Of a DNA stretch of 64,000 nt, positions 37,801-48,112 are shown one piece after another. How positions within the stretch are numbered: the first letter of the stretch is position 1; each line of letters opens with the position of its first letter. Position numbers and translations under genes: made by a program. The DNA comes from Anas platyrhynchos. Its lineage: Eukaryota > Chordata > Aves > Anseriformes > Anatidae. A model generated the notes under the pieces. The model was not told where the DNA came from. It did no database searches and saw only the letters and a program-made list of their open reading frames with translations. The stretch lies in contig NC_092587.1 of NCBI RefSeq assembly GCF_047663525.1, forward strand, positions 146,560,001 to 146,624,000, written 5' to 3'.

Positions 37801-40800
37801 TATAACCTGAGCTCTACCAACTGAATCTTCATCTCAGCTTTCACTGTCTTGCCAAGCTCTGTTTGACCTGCATCTGTTGATTCTATCCCTCTCCTGCCTT
37901 TTTGGAGTATATTACTGCGAAAACAGCACTCTTCATCTTCTCGGTTATAAACTAAGGAACGGTCACTGAATCTTTAGAGATCAGAGTAAGTTCAGTAGCA
38001 AGTGAATTTGAATTGAGGGGAAGCAGGGTAAAATATGAATGATTGCAGCCAGGAGATGCCTCTGGAAACATCTTTTCCAAACCCTAACCAGAGCTGGCTC
38101 ACCTACAGCAGGCTCCCCAGGGCCTCTGTTAACCCTAGGGTAGCCCACAGAGTTAACAGAGCTCTACAACCAAGTGCTCATTCGTGTCGGAGAGCAGCAA
38201 GAGGGATCTCTTCAGGAGATGCTGGTTATGACACTGTGCCCTGCAGCCACCACAGTTTGCTTTGGCAATGAGCGTGCTGTCTGGGACATTTAGGAATGGA
38301 AATGTTCTGGATTTGCAGAGAATGAGAGTGACCTACAATTCACTGGTTTTTAATTTCAGAAGAGAGGAGACGGCAGGCAAAGCCCTGCTTTGGCACCTGT
38401 CTGTTTCCAATTGTCACTAAAAACACCCCAAAGCCCCAAGAAACTGGGGACCTGGTAAAGCAGAGCACACACCACAGGACACCAGTTCTGAGTGCAGTTC
38501 TCCAGCAGCAAACAGGAGGGCACAGCTCCTCAAAACGCCTCCTGTGCAAACTCAAGAAAGGTAACACAGCACAATACAATGCAGGACATCCTCGCCTATA
38601 TTCAGCTGGGGACCCCTATGCTACTATGTGCCTAGGATTAATCAGGAGGATGGTTTCAGCCTGACAGTTACTGCCCCTACAGAACATTCCCTTTGTGGGC
38701 TGTAATGAAACAACTCCAGAGCGGAGCTGTGAGAAGCTTCTGGCTGCAATTCACCTGAGTATCACCTCCTAGACATTTCCAGTAATTGCAAACACAATTT
38801 TTTTTCAATGAAGAGGTAGTGAACTTCAGCATGAAAAGCACACGGGAGACCTGCATCGAACTCTCCTATGCAGAGACCTGATCAGAGCCAACTTACGGAA
38901 ACTACAGCGAGGATCAGCAGCCCTGCTCAGCAAAACAGCAGCAAAAACAGAAGAACACAGCCAAGTGCACATTACCACAGCCCATCAAAAGAGCTCACAC
39001 AACCACTCTGCTTAGCAGTAGTCTGGTGGTAAATAATGAAAGAAGTAAATGCATCTGGTTAGCACACACCAGAAGGGTGCAACTGCCCAACAATAATGTG
39101 GCAGGTGATGTTTCCTAGCATTTCCCCTCGCCCACCTCAGTGCTGGCTAGTGCAAGGGCTGAGAGCACCACCTCATCACTCATCACTCAGCTTGTATACA
39201 ACGCTCCCAAGGATTTAAATAAAATTGATTAAGAATTGTGATTGTTCTAAAGCACCAGAACAAAGGTACAGAGAAAACCAAGCATGAAAAAAGACAGTTT
39301 CCGCTTGCACTGCCTCAATAAGTAATCACTAAAACACAATGTCTTAATTAACTAAAAATGCTGGCTATGTACAACGAGTTACAAAACTGTTTTGAACTGC
39401 TGAATGAAGGTTTATGTGTAGATACATCATGAGTTCAGACAAAGCATTAACACAAACAAGTTGCTGCCATGAGCTTACCTGCTTCATCTTGTGTGTCAGG
39501 ACTAATAGCAGTTAGCACTCCGTATCTTTCTCCCCAGGATTTAACATCAAAATAAACATTGCCTAATAGAAAAGAAATATTTAGTTTTAGAGCAAGGATG
39601 GGGCACATTCACTCTGCTGATATGATGGAGAGATAGTATTTCCCTGAAAGCAAAACAAAACAAAGTACCTTTGAACTTCCATTTGAAATTCTGATTTAGA
39701 AAACCAGAAATTCTGCAGAAGTAGCAGCCCATGTTACTAGCTTTACAGTAACCCCATGGCATTTTCTCGATTTACACCTAAGACAACACTGTTTTCTGGA
39801 CAGCTGCCTGGGTTTTTCCCCTGCTAACTAGCAATCCCCTCCCATGACTGAATTATTACCTACTAGTGTTCCAGTTAAAACACACTCGCATCCTTCTACA
39901 GCCACTAGTGCTACTAAAAAATTTTCCACACATTGTGTTTTGCAGGCATGTCTTTCACAGTACATAGCAGATATCCAGCTCCTGCTACAGCTATAAGCTT
40001 CCCCCAGCTCCCTTGCAGAACCCAGGCCAGGACTTCCCCACAGGAGCTGAGACAGCAGCTCATTACAGCAAACAATTATGTTAAATAATGAACTACTTTT
40101 AACTTAAAAATAGGACAAGAGTTGTTTGGCACACTCGTATCATCACAAACGAGTTGCTCAAGCAGTAGTAATCAACAAAACCTGGTACAGCATATCTCAC
40201 CTGATCCCTAAGCAGGATCACTAAGAGGAGGTGCCTTACTGCAAATCTTACCTCGCGAGGTTGCATAAGCCTGTCCATTAGCAATTATCGTTTTTATAAA
40301 GGAAATTATCTGAGGAATGTTTTCAGTCACTCTCATGTACACTGTAGGAGGAAGGACCTTAAACAAAGAAATGGTGACAGTTCATTACACTGTATGAAAT
40401 ACACTACTGACAAGCCACTCCAATGTAAGAAACAAATTTTAATGACCACTCTTCTTAATTTTATCTTAGCAAAAAAAAAATGTTGCAAATATCATAGAAA
40501 GATTGCAAGCACTATTTAAGATGCAGATAATATTAAAAAAATAAAAATGAGAGACAGAAAAAGAAATCGACTAGCATTCCCCAGTGGCTTCCTGCCTGCT
40601 TCTGACAGTACTCTGCAAAAGAAGCAAAGTCACCCGAACTCAGTGAAAGAATATTTGATGTTTTATATGCTTTAGATCAGGATATTTCTGCATGACAGTA
40701 ACTAAGTATCATCTGTGAACCAAGGCTTTACTGCATGGGGCAGGAAGTCCGTGTTCTTAAATAAATTTGACTTCTTCATTCCTCTTTGGACTGTGCGCTT

Positions 40801-43800
40801 AGTCACATGGTCTGAACTTTTGGGTAGACCTGTGCGGTGTCAAGAGTTAGACTTGATGATCCTTAAGGGTCCCTTCCAACTCAGGATATTCTATGATTCT
40901 ATGATTCTTTCAGAATAGCCATGCTTCCTCTCCCCCTCCTTCAGATGGTGTGCAACATAAAGCCTGTTTCTCCCCAGAAGAATGAGAAAGTAAATCACTA
41001 CTCAGTTTCTGAACAACACTTCATCAGACAAGCAAACAATTGTGTTTTGTTGTGTCCTTCCCCATCAAACTGTCAAAAAAAGAGTCCTTACTAGAAAAAT
41101 TGCATTAAAATACTCTAAAATTTAGAAGCTCAATTATCTATACCTTTAAGGCAGCCATATCTTGCTTAAAGTCTTCTTCATAAATGCGAGCAAGAGCTAC
41201 TGGCGATATATTCATCTGGAAAAAAAAAGATCAGTAAATCAAAGCGATAACATAAAATACTGCAATCTTTTATCAGGCAGTTAGTAGCTAATTGGAAGAC
41301 TTACAGAGCCCCCAAGGTACAGAGTCAGAAAGGCTTATTAATCTAGCATTCACGGGAAGGGGATGCAAGTTATTTATAACTTAAAAGTAGTATTTCATTT
41401 AGGCTCCTGAACTACCAAAATATTAATAGATAACTTTTAAGAGAAAGCAACAGAAGATTAAAATAATGAACTCCTTCCCTCCCCCATTATTTTCCTCTTG
41501 AGAGGGTCGTCTTCCATTTGTATCTACAAGATACACTACAGTGCACAGATGTAAAATTCATTCAACTTATTGGCAGGGGACGCCAATACCACCTCCTTGT
41601 CAGAGACTTGCAGGATGAGACAGGATATTAATTTGCAGTGATTAAGAAAAATGCGATATTTCAGCTGATTGTACTGAAATATGAGTAACAGTCAGGGAAA
41701 ATTAACTGAAAGTCAGTTCCGTGTTTTGCCAAGTGCAGGAGTTCTCAAACATCTTCTCCGCATTTCTCATTCACAAGCTGACTGACAGGAACTGGGATCC
41801 TCGCAGAAGTGCACTCCAAAAGGAAAGAGGCAATTTAATCATGTTAAGAAGGCAAAACCTGCCCTGGCAGGCAAAAGCATGATATCAGTGTTTCTCAAAT
41901 TCAAGTTTTACATCTTCTCTGAGGAAAACCTACTGGGGAAGAGCCAGCAGACTGCCACCCTCTCCAGCTTGCAGACTACTGAATTGTTAACAAAAATCAA
42001 TCCAGTTTCATTGCTTTGAGTTCGTTACTGGAGTACCTTCAAGGGGTGGGTACCTCTATTCAGACAAGTTAGGGGACTAGGCAGGAGTTCTGGTGAAGAC
42101 CAGATGCTCATCTGGCAACGGAAGGAGGAAGATGCTCAGCGCAAAGGCATGTTTCTGCCTGCAGACCAGAGGGAGAGCTCTTCCAGCAATGGGATGCACT
42201 TCAGCACACAGCTCAGCTGCTTCTTTGATCAACAGAAAGACAAAAGCACCTAAAGGAAGATGGGAAAGTTTCCAAGCACAGAGAGACTCATCTCTTTTCC
42301 AAAGGACCACTCAGGGAATGTAGCATGCTACTCACAGACCAGATACCCAACTTTCAGAATCCCTCTATATGAGTCCCACCAGAGGATGAAAAACAATGTC
42401 AGGCACGTTGATCCTAACACTAATACTTCAGCTACAAATGTTGGCAACAACAGAAGCCAAAAGCAAAAACAGAAATCTTAGAAGCAGAGACTTTGATTGT
42501 ACAACCAAAGCATGCAGGAGGGCATTCAAAAATACACAAAAATGCTACAGAAAATAGATCTTCTTAGAACCAAAGAATGGAGTAAATAAGCACACATTCT
42601 TTTAAAACACCTTCCCCACACAAAATAAAATCTCCTTGATGTTCCGATGATAAAGAAAAAACGTAAAACGCAGCCTTCTTTTTTTGGTTAAAGAGTACTG
42701 GCCTTAAAAAAAATGCAAATAAGAGGACTAAGGGAACAAACTTATTTCTACAAGAAAGCAGTGGTAGCATTTTTTGGATGCAGTGCATTTAACTGCAATA
42801 GTAACTGTTTACTTAAAGATTCAAACAAAAGTGACACCTGCCAAATTCTTTGGTTCCAAGAAATTAGCTTAAAGCTTGAAACTGTAATTGCAGTTCAGTT
42901 CATTTATGATCCAGAAAACGTTTTACAGATTTAAAAAAAAAAAGTTAATTTGAAAGAAGTTCAAAATTCACCAAGCACAGTTGTTTAAAAAGGTCTGATA
43001 AAAATCCATCTGAGAACTACTTACAGCCATAAAACATTTAATCATGCCAACAACCCTGAGAATTCAGTGAAAAGTTTGGTTGTGTTGATTTATTTTTTTT
43101 CCCTTCTGTATTGTTGTACTGATCCAGCCACCAGGCCCCTGTCTTACCAAGCCTTACCCAAAAGTGTCAACTTTCAAGGAGGCCATGAACTCAGACAAGA
43201 CTGAGGACACATCTCAAGGTGCTGACTGTGCAGCTAGAGAGTGCTTGGCACCTTTCATGAACTGCCCTCAACCCTGTATATCATCATTTACTGTCTTTAG
43301 AGATCAACAACACAAAACATTTCTTCAGAAAAAAGCCAGAAGCTACTGGCTTCGGTTTGCTTTTGGGAAAAGATATGCTTCAACTCTGCTGATGGGTTGC
43401 CATGGCTTTTTCTTTTCCATTGGCCTTCCAGACAAGGCATAAAGCTATAAGGACACCTGCCCCAGGAGCAGCTCAAGAGATAAAAATCTTTATATTACCT
43501 ATTGAAAAATAAATAAATTATTAAAAAAAAAAAACCTTAGGTTATTTCCCTACATAACTATATCTAGGAAATACCAAAAGCTTGGATCAAAGACTGTAGC
43601 AAATACCTACCTCATTGGCTCTTTTTATGATCTTGTCATCTATGTCTGTAATCCCCATCACCATGATAACTTCAGTTTCAAAAAAATGAGTCAGTATCCT
43701 TCGGATTATATCAAACCTAACATAGGAGCTGGAAGAGAGAAAAAAAAAAAGAGTTTTTAAACATGCAGCAATAGGAATAAACTTTGATAAAAATGTCAAA

Positions 43801-46800
43801 GAGCACTGACAGCCACAGAGATACTCTCAATACCCTAATACTTGGGGGGAAAAAAAAAAAAGGGTGGTCTTGAGTACATAAAATGCTTTTACAAAATTAG
43901 TTCCAATCTGCACAAAAGTCAAGCAAATTTCAGTTGAACTGCTCTACCCTCTTCTGGCATTAGTGACACATTACAGCAAATTTTCTCCGCTTTCTTTTCT
44001 TGCATCTCTTTATGATAACACTGAGCTGTGTTTCAAGCTGCCTCTCACCCAGAAGACTTTTCCCAAGCAAACAGTACAGAAGAGAGACACAGATCAGTTA
44101 TTTCTAAAATAAAAAGCCCTCAGCCTGTATATGCCAGCAGGCTTTCAAAGTCCACCACTCAGCATGATAGAGCTCGTGTTAACTTTGCTTGGGGTCGAGT
44201 AACAGGTAGAGCTACAAGCAAGCTATTTCATTAACACACCACAGATCTTTTCTGACAGAAAAGAAGAGCTGCTCTGGGGGGGGTTACTTTATTTTATTTA
44301 CAGCTGAGAATAAATCTTCAATATCATCCAGGCTGTACGTGACAAAGCTGAACATTCGGTGCGGCCAGACGGATCCACCTGCACACACTGCAGGCCTGTG
44401 GCAGCCTGCTGCCCCTCACAGGCCCCCCACTCTTCCTTCTCAGAACATGCTTTGACTCGGTAAAGCCCAATTACTGTGTGAAATAACAAAAGGTGACTCC
44501 AGGCTCGCACTCTGTCCTGCAAGATGAGGAGAAACCTCAGCCTCCACTGGCTGTGAAGAAACCCGAGCGCACTGCGTCTGCACAACAGAGTGAAGAAAAG
44601 CCCCGGGACCTGCAGCTTTCCATGGCATCCACACCACTGGATGGGCTGCACCCACCTTGTCTGTCAGAGAAAATGAGTGTAAGCAAACACTGCCAAGGGG
44701 TTTGCATCCTTCCCCTCAGCTGTGGGGACCAGGCAACGCTAAGATTCAGATTCTGCGTAACAAGGACATGGGCCTGGAGCCCTGCATTCAGCTCTGGGGC
44801 CACCAGCACAAGGAGGACATGCAAGTGTTAGCACGAGTCCAGAGGAGGGACACAAAGGTGATCAGGGGCTGGAGCACCTCTCCTGTAAAGACAGGCTGAG
44901 GGAGCTGGGGTTGTTCAGCCCGGAGAAGAGAAGGCTCCAGGGAGACCTTACAGTGGCCTTCCAGTACCTAAAGGGGGCTACAGGAAAGCTGGGGAGGGAG
45001 GGACTCCTTGTTAGGGAGTGCAGTGATAGGACAAGGAGGAATGGCTTAAACAAAAAAGGGCAGACTTAAATTAGATATAAGAAAGAAGTTATTTACTGTG
45101 AGGCACTGGAGCAAGATGCCCAGAGAAGCTGTGGCTGCCCCATCCCTGGAGGTGCTCAAGGCCAGGCTGGATGGGGCTGTGGGCAACCTGGGCTGGTGGG
45201 AGGTGTCCCTGCCCATGGCAGGGGGGGGATTAAATAATCTTTAAGGTCCCTTCCAATCCAAACCATTTTGTGATTCTGTGATGATTTTAGTATCTTGACG
45301 AAGGAAAATACTTTACTTTTGTTGTTTGCACTGTGTCCGTATTAAAAAGGCCTTTTGGAAGGTAGCACATGCTGCCAAGAAAAGAGATATTAATGAACAG
45401 CAGCTCACTGGGAGCAATGTGCATCTCATGTTGTGACACAATTCCAGTAGATTAAATTCTTCTTTGGACCTCTTTCAAAGGGACAATGCCAGCATCAAAA
45501 GCTTAAAACTGTATTTAACGGTTCTGCAGCTTTAGTTCCCAAATGATATACAAATTTTCTGTTGTTCCCAGGCACAATGGCATGAAGGAACTCCCCCCTA
45601 TTTGGGCTTATTCTTACCATGGCCCCAACCAGGCTGCAGCCCACATCAGTAAAATCCAAGCCAGTCTCAGCACTGAGGGAAAAGGTGGCATTTTCTGCAT
45701 CTTTTTTTTTTTTTTTTTTTAATATATAGAATAAATTATGGATGCTGTCTGAAAACACAGAGGGTGCCTGTTTTGAAGTCTGGAAGCACAACATGCTAGA
45801 GAAAGTTGGATTATCTAGAGAAGTAGGAAGTCTTAGTGGAGAAAAGAAAAATAGTAATGCAAAAATAGTAATGCAATGCTTTCCAAATTCTTCTTGAGGA
45901 TCTCAAGCTCATTTCCATTATTCATGATCTGCTGTTCTTGTTACGCTCACTGCAAATTAAATGGAAAAAGGATGGAAAAAAGGAATTCCAGTGATAAGAT
46001 TGGATGCTGCAACAGTACAACACCATGAGGGTATTTTATTGGAGTGACGCTGTAGCAACATGCATCATTCCATGTGACTTTGTGCTATTTTCCAGAGCAT
46101 TTCCTGATCTGTAACCTCCCATTCATTTTATCTGTGCCAACAAAAGCAATGTTCTTGTAGCTCTGCAAGTAGGCCTAGATACTGGGAGAAAATAAAAATT
46201 AAAACATTCTGAACAGAGCAGCTGAGATGTCACTACTGAGATCTGCAAGACCACAGACACTGGGAGGGAACAGTTAATTCCTCGCCCCCTGGAGGGTTCA
46301 CCTGATCAGAAGAGAGAGGAAGATCTTTAGCACAGGCATCCTGCTGTACTACAGGAAACACATGAAGGCACTGAAGAGGCGGCAGAAGGATGATAACACA
46401 GCTCCTTATCTGCGGGACACACCATCGTGAATGTGATATGCAGCCCTAACTGTTTTTTCTTATACTATAAGTGAAAAGGTCAGGAATAGGTGGCACAGAA
46501 ATATGGCAAACTTTCAGACCAGGGAAGCTTGAAATTGTTAGTTTGGACATAGGCTAAAAATGAATGGAAAAAATAGCAGATCTCTTTTAATCAGGAGAAC
46601 GTGGAGAACCACTAACTGAGACACTCAAAAGACACATAATGATCCCAGTTGAAGGTGAAGTCCTCTGGCTTTATAAATGCTGTACTCCAGACCTGCTATA
46701 CCATTTTGTATCTGCTCTAGCAGAGAAACATGGGCAGGGAATACAGAAGTGGTAGAAGCTGTTCTACTCCACAGGCCAGCTGTGCAAGGCAATGCCTGCA

Positions 46801-46840
46801 CCTCTCCTTCCTTGGTACAGTTTGATTACTGAAACTTTAT

Positions 46841-46920
<80 letters not shown>

Positions 46921-47445
46921 GCCCTGCTGGCGTGCCAGCAGCCAGCAGAGCTCACTCCCCTCCCTCCCCACGACCCCCAGGCACCCTCTGCCTGCAGGGT
47001 TAGGAGCCGGGGGCTCGGAGGCAGCCCGGATCTCCTTGAGCAGCACAAGCAGCCGCAGCAAAGCCCCCGTCCCTCCTCTCCCCGCTCACTCACCAGGCGT
47101 GCCCGAGGTGCGCCCGGTCGTACACGGTGGGCCCGCAGCTGTACCTGCGGAGACACAGGGAGGCAAACGGCGCCCGTCAGCCCCCTGCGGGCGGCGACCG
47201 AGCCCCGGGGCTCCCCGCCCCCGCCGCTACCAGGTGGCCACTCGCTCCCGGGCCAGCACCAGCGGCTCCTTGCTGCGGCTGCGGCTGTTGTACGCCACCA
47301 CCCCGCTGGGGCTGCCCGCCGGGGACACCCAGCGCTGCTGCCTCCGCCGCCCCGCCTGCCCGCAGCAGCAGCGGCACCGCCGCCATGTCGCCGGCGCGGC
47401 CCCGCGCCAGCCCCGCCGGGCGGCCGCCGCCATTCCGCGCAGCAT
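13780..47445 (-). CDS. CARS2: Mitochondrial cysteinyl-tRNA synthetase (whole gene, 15 coding exons)
   Basis: CARS2 attaches cysteine to mitochondrial tRNA-Cys in the matrix. Fifteen exons join with every phase matching and give 581 residues; the human enzyme is about 564. Residues 1-60 are Arg/Ala-rich without acidic residues, as in a mitochondrial presequence. The class-I HIGH motif is HLGH (residues 84-87) within [15 protein letters not shown]. The predicted zinc ligands, by homology to bacterial CysRS, are C75, C254 (GWHIECS), H279 and E283 (FPHHENE). KMSKS is at 314-318. The anticodon-binding helical region follows, and the protein ends in EKKS-stop. Introns run from 86 bp (intron 1) to 4774 bp (intron 8). 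The Met at 47445 (MLRG) is chosen because it starts the basic presequence. Compared with the human protein as I remember it, exon 14 has a Lys/Gln-rich insertion. Confidence 0.95.
16389..16652 (-). CDS. CARS2: CARS2 coding exon 14 (with Lys/Gln-rich insert)
   Basis: The largest exon, 264 bp, phase 0, residues 470-557. It has [20 protein letters not shown] and later [12 protein letters not shown], both matching vertebrate CARS2. Between them is a charged Lys/Gln/Glu-rich stretch (about residues 507-532) that I recall as much shorter in human. The acceptor is tttgatttacag. The donor AAG|gtagat is weak at +5, and the frame stays open for 45 more codons into the intron. Confidence 0.93.
18999..19097 (-). 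CDS. CARS2: CARS2 coding exon 13
   Basis: A 99-bp phase-0 exon for residues 437-469: [20 protein letters not shown] followed by [13 protein letters not shown]. The acceptor is ttttttaaacag and the donor is CAG|gtatga. Confidence 0.93.
20774..20897 (-). CDS. CARS2: CARS2 coding exon 12
   Basis: It completes R395 and encodes residues 396-436, with [14 protein letters not shown], a block conserved in CysRS, then [12 protein letters not shown]. The acceptor is ttcttcttgaag and the donor is AAG|gtaacc. Confidence 0.94.
21404..21453 (+). repeat. Short tandem CTATAGGGTGAGATA repeats
   Basis: Two exact copies of CTATAGGGTGAGATA and a third partial ATAGGGTGAGA within 50 bp, in CARS2 intron 11. Confidence 0.75.
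22327..22385 (+). mobile_element. CR1-like 3' end, diverged
   Basis: GGTGATCCCTAAGGATCCCT and a TCTGTGATCCTGTAAG tail resemble a CR1 end. It lies in CARS2 intron 11. Confidence 0.6.
22947..23085 (-). CDS. CARS2: CARS2 coding exon 11
   Basis: It completes A349 and encodes residues 350-394, with [20 protein letters not shown] and [11 protein letters not shown]. The acceptor is a long T run then ccttag, and the donor is AAAG|gtaagt. This starts the helical anticodon-binding region. Confidence 0.95.
26650..26716 (-). CDS. CARS2: CARS2 coding exon 10
   Basis: Residues 327-348, [20 protein letters not shown] then SS, plus one base of A349. The acceptor is gtggagtttag and the donor is TCAG|gtaagg. 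A longer open frame over the same bases (26506-26727) is in another frame. Confidence 0.93.
29544..29611 (-). CDS. CARS2: CARS2 coding exon 9 (KMSKS loop)
   Basis: It completes G304 and encodes residues 305-326, including [14 protein letters not shown], the class-I KMSKS catalytic loop. The acceptor ends ccctag and the donor is AAG|gtaatc. Confidence 0.95.
34386..34519 (-). CDS. CARS2: CARS2 coding exon 8 (zinc His/Glu)
   Basis: Residues 260-303 with [20 protein letters not shown]. It supplies the predicted zinc ligands H279 and E283. The acceptor is attgttacag and the donor is TCTG|gtaagt. Confidence 0.95.
34925..35235 (-). mobile_element. CR1 LINE fragment, minus orientation
   Basis: The sequence includes GGCTGGAAAGGCCCCCTGGA, CTCTCTGGGCAGCCTGTGCC and TTCTAGTTTGCGCCCACTGC, which are standard words of the CR1 3' region read in reverse complement. 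It lies in CARS2 intron 7. Confidence 0.85.
36964..37093 (-). CDS. CARS2: CARS2 coding exon 7 (second zinc Cys)
   Basis: Residues 217-258 with [12 protein letters not shown] and [12 protein letters not shown], where C254 is the second zinc ligand. The acceptor is ccatggtag, which has a poor pyrimidine tract, and the donor is CAAG|gtcaga, which deviates from consensus at +3. Both are rather weak sites. Confidence 0.94.
39479..39562 (-). CDS. CARS2: CARS2 coding exon 6
   Basis: It completes G188 and encodes residues 189-215, beginning [16 protein letters not shown], then one base of V216. The acceptor is cttttctattag and the donor is CAG|gtaagc. This is a connective segment that is weakly conserved between species at its 3' half. 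Confidence 0.92.
40252..40357 (-). CDS. CARS2: CARS2 coding exon 5
   Basis: Residues 153-187 plus one base of G188. It contains [20 protein letters not shown]. The acceptor is tttgtttaag and the donor is CGAG|gtaaga. Confidence 0.94.
40825..40908 (+). mobile_element. CR1 LINE 3' end fragment
   Basis: It has the CR1 words CTTTTGGGTAGACCTG, CTTGATGATCCTTAAGGGTC and an ATTCTATGATTCTATGATTC tail. It lies in CARS2 intron 4 in the orientation opposite to the gene. Confidence 0.85.
41144..41215 (-). CDS. CARS2: CARS2 coding exon 4
   Basis: A 72-bp phase-0 exon for residues 129-152 that starts [16 protein letters not shown] and ends ALK. The acceptor is ttttttttccag and the donor is AAG|gtatag. Confidence 0.93.
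43611..43728 (-). CDS. CARS2: CARS2 coding exon 3
   Basis: It completes C89 and encodes residues 90-128, with [10 protein letters not shown] and [17 protein letters not shown], a block strongly conserved in cysteinyl-tRNA synthetases. The acceptor is ctctcttccag and the donor is GAG|gtaggt. Confidence 0.96.
44765..45283 (+). mobile_element. CR1 LINE 3' region, about 0.5 kb
   Basis: It has CR1 words in order: GGCTGGAGCACCTCTCCTGT, CTGAGGGAGCTGGGGTTGTT, CTGGAGGTGCTCAAGGCCAG and a TTTTGTGATTCTGTGATG tail. This is the most complete CR1 copy in the window. It lies in CARS2 intron 2, antisense to the gene. Confidence 0.9.
46844..46920 (+). repeat. (TA)n microsatellite, 77 bp
   Basis: TA dinucleotides run for 77 bp with a single G interruption at 46911. 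The run lies in CARS2 intron 2, about 170 bp from the exon-2 donor, at the exact edge of the CpG island. Confidence 0.92.
47094..47144 (-). CDS. CARS2: CARS2 coding exon 2 (HIGH motif)
   Basis: A 51-bp exon covering W72-C89 with [14 protein letters not shown]. It contains the first zinc Cys (C75) and the ATP-binding HLGH. The acceptor is gtctccgcag and the donor is gtgagt. It lies only 86 bp from exon 1. Confidence 0.92.
47231..47445 (-). CDS. CARS2: CARS2 coding exon 1 (mitochondrial presequence)
   Basis: Residues 1-71 plus two bases of W72, ending at the donor ACCTG|gtagcg. It begins [15 protein letters not shown] and is rich in Arg and Cys with no Asp or Glu before about residue 60, typical of a matrix-targeting sequence. 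A second Met at residue 5 is an alternative start. Confidence 0.9.
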
Positions 47446-47590
47446 GGCCGCGGCACCCGGCACCCCCCCCTCCGCCGCTCCCTGCTCCGCTCCTCGCCCG
47501 AGGCGGGGAGCAGGAGGGAAGAGGAGGGGTCGGGGCTGCTGTCACCGCCCCCGCCGTGCCGCCCCGGCTGCCCGAAGGTGGCCGGGATGT

Positions 47591-47610
47591 GCTGCTGCTG
47601 CTGCTGCAGC
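47591..47610 (+). repeat. Short (GCT)n / (CAG)n run
   Basis: GCTGCT repeat of about 20 bp. On the CARS2 sense strand it is a CAG run about 150 bp upstream of the start codon, in the likely promoter or leader. Confidence 0.7.
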
Positions 47611-47796
47611 TGCGAGGTTTGGGTTTGGATTTGGTGACTCAGAGCACGGGGAGGAAGCGGGGCTGAACCGGCTGGAGTGCCCGGACCTGCTCTGGGAGCT
47701 CCGAGCTGCTCACCTGGGGTGATTAAAGCTGCACGGAGCAGGCGCACGGTGTTTGTAAGCTGCTGTTTGCTTCCCTAAGTAGCTATTGCTCTCTGC

Positions 47797-48112
47797 AGGT
47801 ACCTGAGAGGAAGGTGTGGGGAGCTGGGGTCAGCCTCTTCTCACAGGTAACCAGTGATAGGACTACAGAAAACGGCCTCCAGTTGCACCAGGGGAGGTTC
47901 AGGCTGGCAATGAGGAGCCATTTCTGCTCAGAAAGAGCAGTCAGGCACTGGGACGGGTTGCCCAGGGAGGTGGTGGAGTCACCGTCCCTGGGGGTGCTCA
48001 AGGAAAGGATGGATGTGCTGCCTGGGGACACGGTTTGGTGGTGACATTGGTGGTAGGGGGGTGGTTGGACCAGGTGATCTTGGAGCTTTCTTTCAACCCT
48101 AATGGTTCTGAG
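47797..48112 (+). mobile_element. CR1 LINE 3' region next to the CARS2 promoter
   Basis: It has CR1 words such as GGGGAGCTGGGGTCAGCCTC, CACCAGGGGAGGTTCAGGCT and GGTTGGACCAGGTGATCTTG. It starts about 350 bp upstream of the CARS2 start codon, outside the CpG island. Confidence 0.85.

Larger units (their letters stand above)
46920..47750. promoter_or_regulatory. CARS2: CARS2 CpG-island promoter region
   Basis: The GC content jumps sharply right after the (TA)n at 46844-46920 and stays high with dense CpG to about 47.75 kb. It covers CARS2 exons 1-2 and the presumed transcription start upstream of 47445. No TATA box is evident. A short (GCT)n run lies at 47591-47610. The long open frames here on both strands are an effect of GC-rich sequence lacking stop codons. 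Confidence 0.7.

Noticed and set aside
47094-47144. Arg at residue 82 of CARS2 before the HLGH motif as a catalytic change
   Set aside because: That position is variable in the family (bacterial enzymes differ there too), and the HIGH residues themselves are intact.
46764-47747. 327-codon minus-strand open frame at the CARS2 promoter
   Set aside because: It runs through the CpG island and the (TA)n repeat, giving an IYIYIY tract, and it is out of step with the spliced CARS2 exons. GC-rich sequence simply lacks stop codons.
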